Below, one piece after another: positions 46,728 to 59,427 of a stretch of DNA of 64,000 nucleotides (position 1 is the first letter of the stretch; the number at the start of each line of letters is the position of its first letter). The notes under the pieces were generated by a model. It saw only the letters and a program-made list of their open reading frames with translations, did not search any database and was not told the origin of the DNA. Origin of the DNA: Theocolax elegans (lineage: Eukaryota > Arthropoda > Insecta > Hymenoptera > Cerocephalidae). The translations under genes and the position numbers were made by a program. The stretch is taken from NCBI GenBank assembly GCA_026168455.1, contig CM047431.1:45077466-45141465 (forward strand). Direction: 5' to 3'.

Positions 46728-49558
46728 AGCAATATTCTAATTAAACGAAGAAGCGTACATCGATAAGAAAAATCTTATTTTTCTATACAAATATTTATAT
46801 ATCGCATTAGTTTATTTAATTTATCCAATGACAAACTATATAAGGAAACGTTTGGATTTAGCGAATTTGACAATTAGGGTTATTAATTTATACATATTAT
46901 TTATTTATATTATTCGTAATTATGAATAAAAATGTTTCAGTACGACAATTGATTTATGTATTTTAGGAATAAACCCATTACCTGACAATTTATGTGTTCT
47001 TAAATTGTGTCACCAGTAATATTTTAAAGCTAATTTGGTTTATATGTAAATTGAAGAGATTATGTATGCATATTAACGAAAACTATGTAATACATGAAGG
47101 TTATATATAGAAATACATATATAGACGCGAATTAATAAAATTAATTAAATAAGGGTATACACAAGTAGATCATCTGTGTGATTGTAAAGTTATAAATATC
47201 TTAGATAATGAAATCTTAATTTAAACTTGAACTTGATTATCGTATTTGTATATATCTAAGTCATAGATAAAAAAAGATAAAACATGTAGACAATATTTAA
47301 ATAAACAAATTTCAAATAAATATATAATAAATAATTATTGATTAATGTTAAGATTATTTACATTTTCTACAGTTTATCGATTATAAAATTATTCTACAAA
47401 GTGCAGATCTATTAGAATAAAATAAAAGAAGTGATTATCCCTATTTATTCATTCATATATTTTTAATAAATCAGCAGAATTCCTAAGATCCGCCGCAAAA
47501 TTAAAAAAAATGATGTTTCAACTTAAGATAAATAATTTTTATTAATTTTTAATTTATAAATATGTCTTACAACGCATATAATCCTAGACATTTTAAAAAA
47601 TGTATTTATTGCAAACTCATTTATTAATTAGAGTTACATCGCGGATATATTTATGTATAAAATTTTATCTTAATATTACAATTAAGCCCTCCTTAATATA
47701 TCTGCCAGATAAATTTCTCTGAAGAAGAACATTAAATTAAAAAATGATTCAGTAATAAGAGTATCTGCTTAGCTCAATGTTGTACTTACGAGTACAATTC
47801 CACATCGATCGAAACATTAAAAAAATTAATTATTAAATTATAAATTTAAGTATTTTATTAAAAAAATATTTACAACGTTCAACTCTTATCATTTTAAGAT
47901 GATGCAATCGTACGTATTCCATCAAAAAATTTGAGAATAAAATGCATTTATGGCTTTGTTAATTACATAATTACGTACTATTATTTGTTCATAAATAAAA
48001 TAAATGTAATATTAAATAAGTAACAATTTAAAAAGAATTAAATTTTTAATCACAGATATTTATTCGGAATTACATCTATTTCGTGAAATCAAGTGACGAG
48101 AAAAATAATAATTACATCACTTGATGTTTTTCGTGAAAACATTGTATTTTATTCTATACAGGAAAAAAGGAAAGTACAATAGAAACTAATAAATTAAGTC
48201 CTCATCAGATAACGTATAGATATCAAATTGATATTTAATTGTGTAGTATTCTAGATCTCTGCATAATTACACAAAAATAGTAAATAGTTGAAGGGGATTA
48301 CCAGTGTTACACAGAATTAAACTTTCCTGTTAATTCAACAAGTGATACAATAATTGATTATCATACTTATCTCTTTCTCTCTATACGCACAAGCGGTGTA
48401 TTAATATCAACTCCACCTGCTGACAATATCAGTATATAATACGCGAACTTCACTCGACTGGCTCATTTAAATTTTTTATTTACATCACATATTTTCTATT
48501 CAGTGTTCACTTTCTTCCTCTTACTTTTTTAAATATTTTTCAAATAACAAGTAGGTCATTAACATTAGTCATAGAAATTCAATGATTTTCGATGTATTCT
48601 TTTTTAATTAATAGAAAATAGATATAGTGTTAGGCAAAATATTAGGAATAATATTTATAAATTATAACTACTAAATTAGTTGTTTAAAATTTGGTACTTC
48701 GATTTGACTGTGCGCGTTTGTAATAGTGACAGTTTATATAAATCTGAACCACAAATAATAAATTTATCTATTTAATCAAATGTTTCGTTAAATGGGAAAA
48801 AGATAACTATATAGCTATTTTACATTGTCAGTTTTAAATTTAGAAAATTAGGGGAAACCCACGGTAAGATTTATTTAACTAAATGCATGAGGAAAATCTC
48901 GGTTCACTGAATTTGTCGTATACAATTATGTCGTATACAAACGATTAAACAAAATTAATGTCAAAGTATATTTTTGGTGCAGTGGTAATAAATTAACAAT
49001 ATAAACAAATTGTAGTTTTAAAACACTTCCGTGAAAACTAAATTTAATAATAACGTATAGTAAATTAATAATAAATAATCAATTAAGAAAATAACTGATC
49101 AATCAGATTCAATCTATTCTCGTAAATCTACATGTTAAATGTACCTGTGATACCTATTTACAAAATGTATACTTATATAATTCTTATCTAACTAATAACA
49201 TAAGTGAATGTTATTGAGCAACGTGGTCTATTATCTATTTACTACAAATGAATGATAATATCAATTAAAACTTTTGTCAAGAGAAAATATCATTTTCCTG
49301 TAAACCTGTATTAAAAAAAATTAGAACCTACTAAAACAATATATTGAAAACAGAAATTATTCCAATTAATTTGTGACCTTGTGGTTAGATAAATTTGTTT
49401 ATTTTTTAACTATTTCCTTTTTCCTTATAACATGTAAATGCAAAGTAATATATACTGATATACGAAAATGTGAGTTATCAGATGTAATAAATTTAATAAT
49501 TTCGTTGTATTTTATTTTTTAGATTGAATAAAGTTTTTTTTAAATTGAGAATAACGTA
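46728..49558. other. Gene-free spacer between the aminotransferase genes
   Basis: AT-rich without recognisable coding sequence. An AATAAA at 46923-46928 is a plausible poly(A) signal for the upstream gene. The promoter of the second gene should lie in the right part, but I cannot identify elements. Confidence 0.5.
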
Positions 49559-52554
49559 ATGATTCGAAAGAAAGGCAGCAACATGAACGGATTACTTATT
49601 TTGGTTAGTATAAAAATGTATGCATCAGACACGGAGAAATTGAATATTTCATTATTTACCATAATTATTATAAATTACAGGCAATCGCTGGGATATCTTT
49701 ATCTCAAGCGTCAAAATTTGAATTTCCTCCTCATCTCATTGGAACAAATTATTCTGCTTTGTAAGTAACTAGCCTCTCTAACATCGTGAAAACATATTTA
49801 TTAAGGAAAATTAATTTAATTACCTTTACATTAGAGACGAACTGGCACCGTACTTAAAATACAAACCAGTTGATCTTGGTGATGATATTCTTGATGATTT
49901 CGGTCCAAGGAATATAATCGAAGTTTTAGCCAATGCAACGTTGTCCAAGGATAATGCATTATTGAATCAATACGCCGAACACAATGTAAGTATAGGAATA
50001 TTTATCAGTTCTTATATTTTTCTTTCAATAATAATTAATCTAATCAAATATTAATTCAAGTATTGACAAATTATAGGGTCACCCAAGATTATTGAAAGCA
50101 GTGGCCAACTTTTACTCGAAACTGATCAAACGAGATCTGCATCCGGAAAAAAACGTGCTGATAACGATTGGTGCAACCGAGGCAGCCTACTGTGCGTTCC
50201 ACGGGCACACCTCACCAGGCGACGAGTGGATCGTCATTGAGCCTGCCTATACCATGTACGTTCCGATGATCAGGCAGGCCCATGGGATACCCAGATTCAC
50301 GGCTCTCAAATTGGTAATTTTCATTATTTTTAACATTTATCGTACCTATGCGATATGCAGCATTTAAAGTTGTTAAACGGATTGCCGCTGCGATTAGATC
50401 AAGAAGAAGGGTAAAATCACCGGGAAGGATTGGGTACTGGACAGAAAGGAAATGGAGAGCCTGTTCAACAACAGAACCAAGGGTATTCTCTTGAACAATC
50501 CGCTCAATCCGATTGGGAAGGTTTACACTTTGGAAGAATTGACCTTCATCGCCAATTTGGCCAAGAAGTATGATACTCTGGTGGTTTCGGATGAAGCGCA
50601 CGAATGGATAACTCACAAGCCACATATTAGAATTGGTAATAATAATGTATCTTTTACTGTAGTGTATTAATTCTTCATGTGAGGCATTAGATGTTTCATA
50701 AATGATAAATTTCATTATTGAGGCACACATTTCGCAAACGCTTATTTTGATTTTTACACTAATATAAGAACTTTGAGAACTGTTTTCTGGTACATTACAT
50801 ACTTTAGTTTAGTTACTAGTACCTCGGAAATAATTAGAGATATACACTCAAACGCAAATCTAATAAAAAGCTAAGATTAAACAGGTACGATTTAAAAAAA
50901 AGAAGCTCAAACGTCTCAATTTGAACAAAAGTTATGAAAGAAATAAGAATTAAATAAAATTTTTGTCTAAAAAGTTCATAAAATGTTAATATACTTTACT
51001 TTTATATTTACCGTTCCTCTTATATTATGCGGATTTTGATTTACTACTTGAATTGTAACAACGATTTCCCATTCATCATTAAATCGTATTAATAATTTCC
51101 ATTTGACTATTCGAATTGTAATAAAATTTTCCAATTCACTACTTGAATCATAATAAAAATTTCCAATGCAACACTTTAATCGTAATATAAATTAACGCTT
51201 CACACGTGAATCGTTACCCAATTTTTTCGATTAAGCGGATTGATTGCGATTCAAAGAAATGATTCACTTATCACTGAATACATCGTGGGAGTATAAGTGT
51301 AATGTATACTATTATGAGATTAAAATATTTTTTATAAAAATATTTTAATCGAACATTGCTCTTAAAAATAATAGTTTTTTAACTGCTGATAAATATAAAG
51401 TTTTATTTTGTGCTTTACTATTCGAAGCTAAATATCTGCTTTTTAAATCGTGTTAATATACAATGAAATTGCAGACAATAATCTGTCGAATATTTCAATA
51501 ATACCGTAGGATACATTATTGTGGAAAAATGCATAGTAAATTTGTAGCATATATTTAAGATTCATAACAAATGATCATTTTTTATAAATCGAAAGCAAGT
51601 ATATATAATTTTTTTATTACATATTCCGCATAGCAGTTCCATTTAAAATAATTATCAATCATAAACCTCAAATATTTTGCGCATTCGACTCATTTAATAT
51701 GATTTTTTTAACATATATGTGTACGTGTGAATTTATTTTTATAGCAACATTACCGGGAATGTACGAAAGAACAATAACAATCGGTACTGCGAGTAAGTCG
51801 TTCAGCTTGGCAGGTTGGAGAATCGGATGGGCGTATGGGCCGGAGTACATTTTGAATCATTTGAAAACCGTTCATGCACGTGCGACTGACAGTTGTGGAA
51901 CACCCCAACAGGTAACGTTTCATGTATTAATTCACGCGTGTAGATAAATATAAACATTACGAAATCAAAAATTCCATATAAATTAACAGACGACCTTAAA
52001 TATTATTACAATATCAAATATTTTGTAATGAGCTATAAAAAAATTTAATTTGAAGGAAGCTATTGCCTACGCGTTTGAAGAGGAACTTCGTAATTTTGGT
52101 AAACCATACTCGTACTTTGAAACTCATCGCCGAAGCGTACGTAAGCATCGGGACTACATGGTTAAGGCGTTCGAAGAAGCCGGAATGCAGCCAGTCATAC
52201 CCGACGGAGGTTTTTGCCTCCTAGCCAACTGGACGACGCTAACCAACATACCCCTGAAGCAAGGCCAAGACACCTCTATGAATTTCATTAAATGGTTGAT
52301 CAAAAACATTGGGCTCCTTGGACTGCCACTCTCCTCGTTCTACGGCGAGGAACATCGGAGCATGGGCGAGGATCAAGTTAGATATTGCTTCCACAAGGTT
52401 AGGATCCTTTTTTTCCTTTGCAACCTAGCCGAATCAAAATGATCATTCATTTTTATCGTTGTCATTTCAGAAAGAAGAAACTCTTGAAAAAGCGGCTGAA
52501 AAGTTACAGAAACTTAAATCGTACAATAGAACAATATGGACAGCGCACCCTTGA
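49559..52554 (+). CDS. PLP aminotransferase, kynurenine aminotransferase type, with signal peptide (copy 2)
   Basis: Eight exons: 49559-49603, 49681-49760, 49835-49985, 50077-50313, 50398-50635, 51745-51911, 52056-52397, 52471-52554; 1,344 nt, 447 residues, no stops. Exon lengths and phases equal those of copy 1 except exon 3 (one codon longer) and exon 8, so the two arose by tandem duplication. Active-site blocks: 'PGDEWIVIEPAYTMYVPMIR', 'NNPLNPIGKV', 'SDEAHEWI' (Asp236), 'TASKSFSLAGWRIGW' (Lys268) and 'QVRYCFHK' (Arg415). The start 'MIRKKGSNMNGLLILAIAGI' then 'SLSQA' has the basic, hydrophobic and small-residue parts of a signal peptide. Introns are mostly shorter than in copy 1, and exons are GC-richer, especially 4 and 7. 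The last 14 residues differ from copy 1. Confidence 0.94.
50825..51000. repeat. Single arm of the 30-kb foldback family
   Basis: In intron 5 of copy 2, sequence including GAAGCTCAAACGTCTCAATT and AAAAGTTATGAAAGAAATAAG is similar to the arm at 30130-30290. Only one arm is evident. Confidence 0.55.
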
Positions 52555-52919
52555 TGTGTATATTTACACGCAGAGAAATTAATGCATCTGTCCAACCATC
52601 GTTTGTGCAACATATTCTCATAAGTTCAAAAGTATTACACTTGAATTTTAATTGTTACTTTGGCAACACCACATTATGAAGTAATAATATATTTTTGTAC
52701 ATATTATTTATTCAACTATTAAATATATAAATCTCTAGTTTATTTATTATTATATTAGCTACGTATATGTTACTTTCTTTCTATTCATAATTTCTTCTAT
52801 ATTTATAATATCAGAACATATTAACCTTTAGCGAATTCATTGTGACTATATTATTATGAAAAACAATTCGCAATGTTCAGATGAACATGTCTTCTATTAA
52901 TACTTTTTATGCAAATGTG

Positions 52920-53895
52920 ATAGATTTCAATTTACCCTAACAGCACTCAACGTTTTTAAAACGTTGAAAAAACGTTTCTGACAAAACTTGTAAACGTTAG
53001 AATTTAACAATTGAAAAACGTTTGAACTACTTTTAAATAGGGTAGAAATTTCCGCTTTGAAAACCAAAAAGTAGAAATACTTGTAAGTGTAAAAAACGTT
53101 TTAAAAAGGTATATTCAAAAACCTTTACCTGACATTATTAATACGCATTTTTAATGTTTTTGAAACGTCCTAATGTCAGTGCGTTTGAATTACTAAGTCT
53201 TTAGAACGTATTTTTTGCCATTTGAAACGCACGAAATAGAATGCTGAATTTTTCAACGTATTTAAAACGTATTTCACAAACTATACGACGTTCTAAAAAA
53301 AAAGTATCTTTTTCCAACGTTATATATACGTTTTATATACACTTTTTGTTGGTCTTTTAAACGGCTTCTCTAATAGATTTTTTCGCTACAGAGGAAATTG
53401 GGATGACATTTAATACGCATTTTAAACGTTATATCGACGTTTCCTTCCCTTCTTTAGAATCATGTTAATACATGTTTTAGACGAGTTTTATACCTTTTTT
53501 TGGAGCTATATAGAATGCTGAATCTTTAAACGTATTTAAAACGTATTTTACAAGTTATATGACGTTCTATAAAAAATGAATATCTTTTTCCAACGTGAAA
53601 TATATGTTTTTTATACACTTTTTATTTATTTTTTAAACGGCTTTTCTAATGCTAGTTTTTGCTAGATGGCAATCAGGATAATACACATTTTAAACGTTAT
53701 ATCGACGTTTCATTTCCTTAGAATCATGTAAAAAGAAGGTTTAAACGAGTTCTATTAACGTATATAAAACTAACGTATATAAAATTATATAAATAATTTC
53801 ACGTTTTTTATACACTTTTTCTTCGACTAAAATGGGCTTTTCACGCGGTCTTTGTTGTCCATATTTGCCAGAACGGAAATCGGAAAGACATTTAA
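52920..53895. repeat. Diverged tandem repeat rich in AAACGT/ACGTTT, left part
   Basis: A ~300-bp unit recurs at about 53090-53400, 53400-53690 and 53690-53895. It contains AATACGCATTTTAAACGTTA, then TTAGAATCATGT and AACGTATTTAAAACGTATTT. The motif ACGTTT/AAACGT occurs dozens of times. The array is cut at 53895 by the TTAA-flanked element and continues at 63068. Confidence 0.8.
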
Positions 53896-54004
53896 TCTCT
53901 AGACCGCCGGGATTACGTCATAAGGCGCGTAACTTTTTGGTATCAATATAAGTTTTGAGCAATCACGAAAATCGATGAAAACACTATGCTAGGGGTTTTT
54001 GATA

Positions 54005-54145
54005 TCGTTGATCACGAATCTGAAGTCAGACTTTGAAAATTCATTCCCCAGGGGCTGATATGCGGATATGGGGTGATTGTGGGGGCATATCTTCCCCTGG
54101 AGGGGGGGTGAATTTTCAAAATCTGACCTCAGATTCGTGATCAGC
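54005..54145. repeat. Long hairpin near the left end of the TTAA element
   Basis: GTTGATCACGAATCTGAAGT at 54008 pairs with its complement ending near 54143, and TTTGAAAATTCATTCCCCAG pairs with the segment around 54092-54122. The stem is ~60 bp with few mismatches and an ~25-bp loop. Confidence 0.8.
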
Positions 54146-55123
54146 CTTAAAAAGCCCTGGTCTCAAGTTTTCACTGAATTTTACTGTATATTGGTGAAAT
54201 TCTGAACTTTTAAAAATTTTAACATTTGTCATATCGTAGGCCGCCGAGGTGCGCCATATGGCGCGCACCCCTGACTCGTTCACATCCACTCTCAAAAGGG
54301 TCTGTAACGGGTACAACTTTTAATAAAAATTCAAACAATTAAAAATAATAATTAGATTTAAATAACCGCGGTCGATAACGTATTAATAAGCATCGATCGA
54401 TACACAATTATCTATCGACGATAAATAGATCGTAATCTCAAATGGTAAATAGATATATATGTATATAAGTCAAATGTATGTTCACGCGAATGAACCATTT
54501 AAGTATAATCGACGTCATACTTAGTTTTGATAAATTTAATTATTTTTTTTTTTTTTTTATGAATTTAATTATTTAATCATAGTTTATATTCAATACTTAA
54601 GTAAATTTTATAACAATAGAAAATTAGGATAATTAATAACGCTTTAAATGATATGCAACAACCAACAAGTTTAATTATTTATTTATGTTTATTAAACATT
54701 TCAAATTTAAATAATGTATAAAAAAGTAAATGCATTATAAAAATCTAGAAAAACCAAAGTTTCTGATAGATTTATCATTATTGTAAATTTTAAAGTTGAA
54801 ATATTATTTAAAAAGTTAATAACATTATTAACAATACAAATTTAAATTGTTAATAAAAATAGAATATTATAATATTATAGAATCTTGTTATAATTAAAAA
54901 TTAAAGTAATTGTAGAACCTTAAGATAATGAAAAAACAAATTCTTTACTCTTTATTCTTTATTTAACCCATTAATAATTACAGGTTTATTACATCTGCAA
55001 ACCCTATAGAGATAAATAAATTACCTGTACATAGGCTAGGGTTCCACTTATATACTAACTTAAACTAATTAGTTAATGATCAGCTGCATTTCTGCAGCCT
55101 ATAACTAATTTATTCTTAAATCT

Positions 55124-55952
55124 TTTTTTTTTTATGTTATTTAAGGGGGTTCCATACTCAATTTTTGATGAATAATTAATAAAAAAGTAGAACAGTATGT
55201 GAAAAAATAAGAGAAAAGGCGCCTTCGTTTATTGACAATCTAACTGTCTGCTGAATTTTAGATTAAAATATTATTGCGTTTTCGAGAAAAGTCTTACCAA
55301 AAATATCAAATCTTTTCACCTCGTTGAGGTTAGGTTCAGATTTTTGGTAAGACTTTTCTCAAAAACGCAATATAATTTTAATCTGAAATTCAGCACAAAG
55401 TTAGATTATCAATAAACAAAGGCGCCTCTTCTCTTATCTTTTCACAAACTGTTTTATTTACAAATTTATTACTAATAATCGCGATTGCCGGTAAGGTAGG
55501 GAGGATAAATATTGACTATGGCACCCCGTTAACGTCGCTCTATTTATGCTGCCAGGGCTAATCAGCGACGGAGGTGAACGGTGTGTCTGTAAACAAAGCA
55601 CATGTAGTTGAAACAGTGGTGCTTGTGTCCATCGGAAGATATCATCGGTCACTGTAATTAGTCTAATAATTACAGTTTCCTGTCCTCCCGATGGAACCAC
55701 CGCGATCCTCTTTACAACTTCGCGTCCCTAACGTTCCCTATAGTTCAGATGCCCGTGCCTCTCATGCACTGACAAGTGCACGAAACGCACGCGCACCTGA
55801 ACTGGCGTCACATTATAGTGACACGCCGAGCCACTGAGTCGCGGTGTTCGAAAAATGCACATGAAAAAATTTTTCAGAGGTACACGTCTGGGATCGAACC
55901 CACGACCCTCGGTGTGAGAGTCGGGAGCTCTACCCATGAGCCACCGTGGCTC
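55124..55952 (-). mobile_element. tRNA-derived SINE interrupted by a TTAA MITE
   Basis: Reading the minus strand from 55952, the head is tRNA-like: GAGCCACGGTGGCTCATGGG with an A-box (TGGCTCATGGG) and an exact-type B-box (GGTTCGATCCC, about 55891-55901). The anticodon-loop region reads CTCACAC, closest to a Val (CAC) tRNA. The body ends in a poly(A) tract (T-run at 55123-55133). A 14-bp target duplication TTATTCTTAAATCT flanks the unit at 55110-55123 and 55953-55966. Removing the 384-bp MITE leaves a SINE of ~445 bp. Confidence 0.88.
55145..55528. mobile_element. 384-bp foldback MITE with TTAA target duplication (copy 2)
   Basis: Same length and ~95% the same sequence as 43752-44135, with TTAA at 55141-55144 and 55529-55532. 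It is inserted inside the SINE near its poly(A) end. Confidence 0.9.
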
Positions 55953-56529
55953 TTATTCTTAAATCTAATATATATTATTTTATTTAATATTTCAATAATA
56001 AACAATGCATCACAGCAGTGTGCCATAAGTAACAGTGTTATAACAAAAAAATATATATGGGTCATTCCAATACTTTTTTTGTAAATCGGTCCGGGGGGGG
56101 GGGGGGTCAACCAATCGGGCTAAAAATTTAGTATGTTACTATCCTATAAAAAAAAGTAAGTGAGCCAAAATTGTAGCCTTCTAAATCAATTAAGGATGTA
56201 GGTATGCGATTTTAAACATTCAAAAAAAGGCTATTTTTCATCATTTTTTAACATTTTTCAAAGTAGCACCAAAATTCGAGAAATTAGTATTTTTTATCCA
56301 GCCCAGGGCAAAGTCTTCGTATTACTATAGACTTTTAATCTAGCTATATAGAATACAATTATTTTGTGAACAAAAATATTGACACAGCTAAATATAAACA
56401 CTTGTTTTTTCAAATTTTGCACATTTTCTAAATGCTACCAAATTAACAGTTTTTGTTATTTTTAATTTAAATTTTAAATATTATTTAATTTAAAAGTTAT
56501 AAATAATTATGAAAACATCAGTAAATAAT

Positions 56530-56946
56530 GCTTGATACAAAATCATCTTTCTGGATCAGAGATCCTATTGTTGAATTCATCATAAATATAATTTGTAGTA
56601 CTTTCTGCTGTTTGTTTTTTACCTAATTTGGTATTTATAATTTTCCATAAATTTCTTGGGTTATTACAATTTTTTTCAATTAAGTTTTTTCATATTTAAT
56701 TTTAGCGTCTATAATTACTTTATTTAATATTTTTTCATATGTCTTATATTCAGCTTTTAATACAGTATTATTTTTGTCTAACTTCCATATGTTATATACA
56801 TGTTCTTTTCTTTTGCATGATATCATGATTCCTTTAGTTATCCAAGATTTTCTTGGTTTTGTTCTTGAATGCTTTGTTTTATAACAATTGTTCATTTTTG
56901 ATCTTTCAATGCATGTTTTTATATTATCTATATTATATTAAGCTGC
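56530..56946 (-). pseudogene. LINE (non-LTR retrotransposon) ORF2 fragment, endonuclease-RT linker
   Basis: The minus strand encodes 'RKSWITKGIMISCKRKEHVYNIW', then 'LKAEYKTYEKILNKVIIDAKIKYEK', and after a frame change 'NPRNLWKIINTKLGKK'. These blocks are typical of the linker between endonuclease and reverse transcriptase in many LINE clades. The RT core is absent. The matching upstream part is at 62455-62830, so the LINE was split by the inverted-repeat element. Confidence 0.75.
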
Positions 56947-57116
56947 TTCCATCAAAAACCTTTCTCCCTTTCTGTGACGTCAATCTATTTGTATGACGTA
57001 ATTGTCGAAGTGACGATATTTTTTGATAAATCGATGTATCACATGTTTTTTGACGCACTGTTGGGGGTTCATGTTTTTAAAAGGGGTAAAATTTGAAGGG
57101 GGAAGAGGTGGTGGTA

Positions 57117-57612
57117 CGGGGTGTACCCTGACCACCTAGACATCGTCTTCAGGAAGTGACAATTTTTTTTGCATATTCAAGCAGGGTGGCACACTACTTA
57201 CCAGTAGACGATGTCCAGATGACCCGGAGGTCACCCTGACCACCTGGACATCGTCTTCAGGAAGTGACAATTTTTTTTGCATATTCAAGCAGGGTGGCAC
57301 ACTACTTACCAGTAGACGATGTCCAGATGACCCGGAGGTCACCCTGACCACCTGGACATCGTCTTCAGGAAGTGACAATTTTTTTTGCATATTCAAGCAG
57401 GGTGGCACACTACTTACCAGTAGACGATGTCCAGATGACCCGGAGGTCACCCTGACCACCTGGACATCGTCTTCAGGAAGTGACAATTTTTTTTGCATAT
57501 TCAAGCAGGGTGGCACACTACTTACCAGTAGACGATGTCCAGATGACCCGGAAATCACCCTGACCACCTGGACTCGTCTTCAGGAAGTGACAATTTTTTT
57601 ACATATTCAAGC
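57117..57612. repeat. 108-bp minisatellite
   Basis: Unit boundaries repeat every 108 bp at 57230, 57338, 57446 and about 57554, with a diverged first and truncated last unit. Units are almost identical. Because 108 is divisible by three, the minus strand stays open and gives a spurious 143-codon repeat protein. Each unit contains a self-complementary pair (GACATCGTCTTC and GTAGACGATGTC). An inverted unit is at 61419-61530 and a diverged one at about 60680-60735. Confidence 0.93.
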
Positions 57613-59160
57613 AGGTTGGCAATTCAGAAACGTTTAAAGGACGATTTCATTTCTAAAATCTCGGTAGTCTAAAGGTTAAAATGTAAAGTTTCCAAACCGA
57701 AAATATAAATTTGTGATTTGTGTTAATAGTATTTTGAGTAATAAATACCAAATACTCTATAATTTTTTTTCCCTTGAATGAGAATAGAGTACAATCTTGT
57801 TTCCAAAACTTTCTTTTCTAAAAAAATGCAAGGTTAAGAAAATACTCATTAGGTATAAAGGAATATAAAGGAATAATGTCATACTGCTACAATATTGTCA
57901 ACATACATTGTCTGATTTTAGTATTTTATTAATTAATGAACGCATTAATGAGGATAATAATTTAAGCTAAAGAATTGTTGTATTGTCTTATGTTTTGACG
58001 AAAATTCGTACTATATTTCGAATTACCTATAACCAAATTTTTTAATTCTTTTGGATATGTGGGTGAAAATCATCTAACGTGCACAATTGTGTAATAGTGA
58101 AATATATCCCATTATATCATATATAAAATTACGAATAATATATTCTAAGTACAATATATGTAATTTGATGTAAGTCAGCCGTGAAACTTGATAAAAGTTG
58201 ATTTTATTGCCAAGTTTAAGTTGCTTAAAGTTTGAAATGTAACGTCCCCTGGCTGTAAGAAGGCCATAATCGCATATTAACTGGTGCGATTATAGGCGTA
58301 TTTCTTTATTTCAAAAACGGGTTCAAAACTTAATTGTTCATTTTGATAACCACAATTAAAATCAAGTTGAAAATCTGAACATTTACTGATTTTTGAAGTG
58401 CACTGAACTTGCTGAACTTTGTAACAAACTTGTTATTAATAATAGCTGTGTTATGATTAATGTCTTTAAAATTAATTGTAAACATAAAACATTTTTCTGA
58501 CCAGGTGAAATTGTTAGCTTTTGGTTTACTTTAGAGGTAAAAATTTTATTTTTAATATTTCATGATGTTAAGCAAAAAATACGGGCATGTTTTTGTGGTA
58601 ATTCAGCGGTTACCTTTTTTAATGTAATTCCTCTGGTAGAGTATAATTGGAAAACTAATAAATTTTTTAAAACCAATTCATAGAGTAAATTTCAGATAAA
58701 GTAACTACATAAAAACAGTATTATTCCGATGTGGAAATTTTGAATGTTAACGTAATAAAATTTAAAAAACAATCTATGTAATCTCCCCTGGCATGTAACA
58801 TCCCCTGTCCAAATTTCTTTTTTGATGCAGTAGGCGCAAAATGCGTATTTTGCGCTTTGTTTTGCGGGCGCAAAAGGCTCATTTCTCGGTCACGGATGCA
58901 CAAAAGTAATTTTGCGCCCCGAAATAAAAATTATTTAAATTATAAATTTACAGTTTTTTGTATGCTAAACAAAAATAAAAATTTTTGTTATTAAATTCAA
59001 TTACGTAATTTTATTATTATCAATTTATTTCATTTTTCTTTTAGCATATATTAAGTATTTTAAATAAATATTTTAATTTCCTTTATGATATTGTGAGTTT
59101 TTCTTATTTTTAGTGTTTTTTTAAAGGTTTTAAAAAGATTTTTCATAATTGTTTAGTACA

Positions 59161-59427
59161 GGGGGGGGCTTCGCCCCCCCAACCCCCCACGGGGGCTTCG
59201 CCCCTCGACCCCACCAGGGCCTGCGGCCCTGGACCCGCTCCCCGCCCTCTTCCCCTCGTGCAATTTCTACATCTTTATGATCATTTCATGTAAATTTTGT
59301 TTTATTACATTTATTATAGAGTGTGGCATGTTGCACCTACTGCATCAAAAAATATTGTTTGGATCTCGAGCGCAAATTTCGCGATTTCGTGGTGATAGTT
59401 CACACTCGGGCCGGCTTCGCCGGCCCT
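59161..59427. repeat. GC-rich hairpin island
   Basis: In otherwise AT-rich DNA there are consecutive perfect short hairpins: GGGGGGGCTTCGCCCCCCC (59162-59180), GGGGGCTTCGCCCC (59191-59204), CAGGGCCTGCGGCCCTG (59216-59232) and GGGCCGGCTTCGCCGGCCC (59408-59426). Most share a TTC loop. There is no coding sign. Composition is strikingly unlike its surroundings. Confidence 0.85.

Noticed and set aside
55870..55953. Functional tRNA gene on the minus strand
   Set aside because: A-box and B-box are present, but the acceptor ends do not pair and the unit has a poly(A) tail and target duplication, so it is a SINE head.
57136..57567. 143-codon repeat protein on the minus strand
   Set aside because: It is the translation of a 108-bp minisatellite; the frame is open only because the period is a multiple of three.
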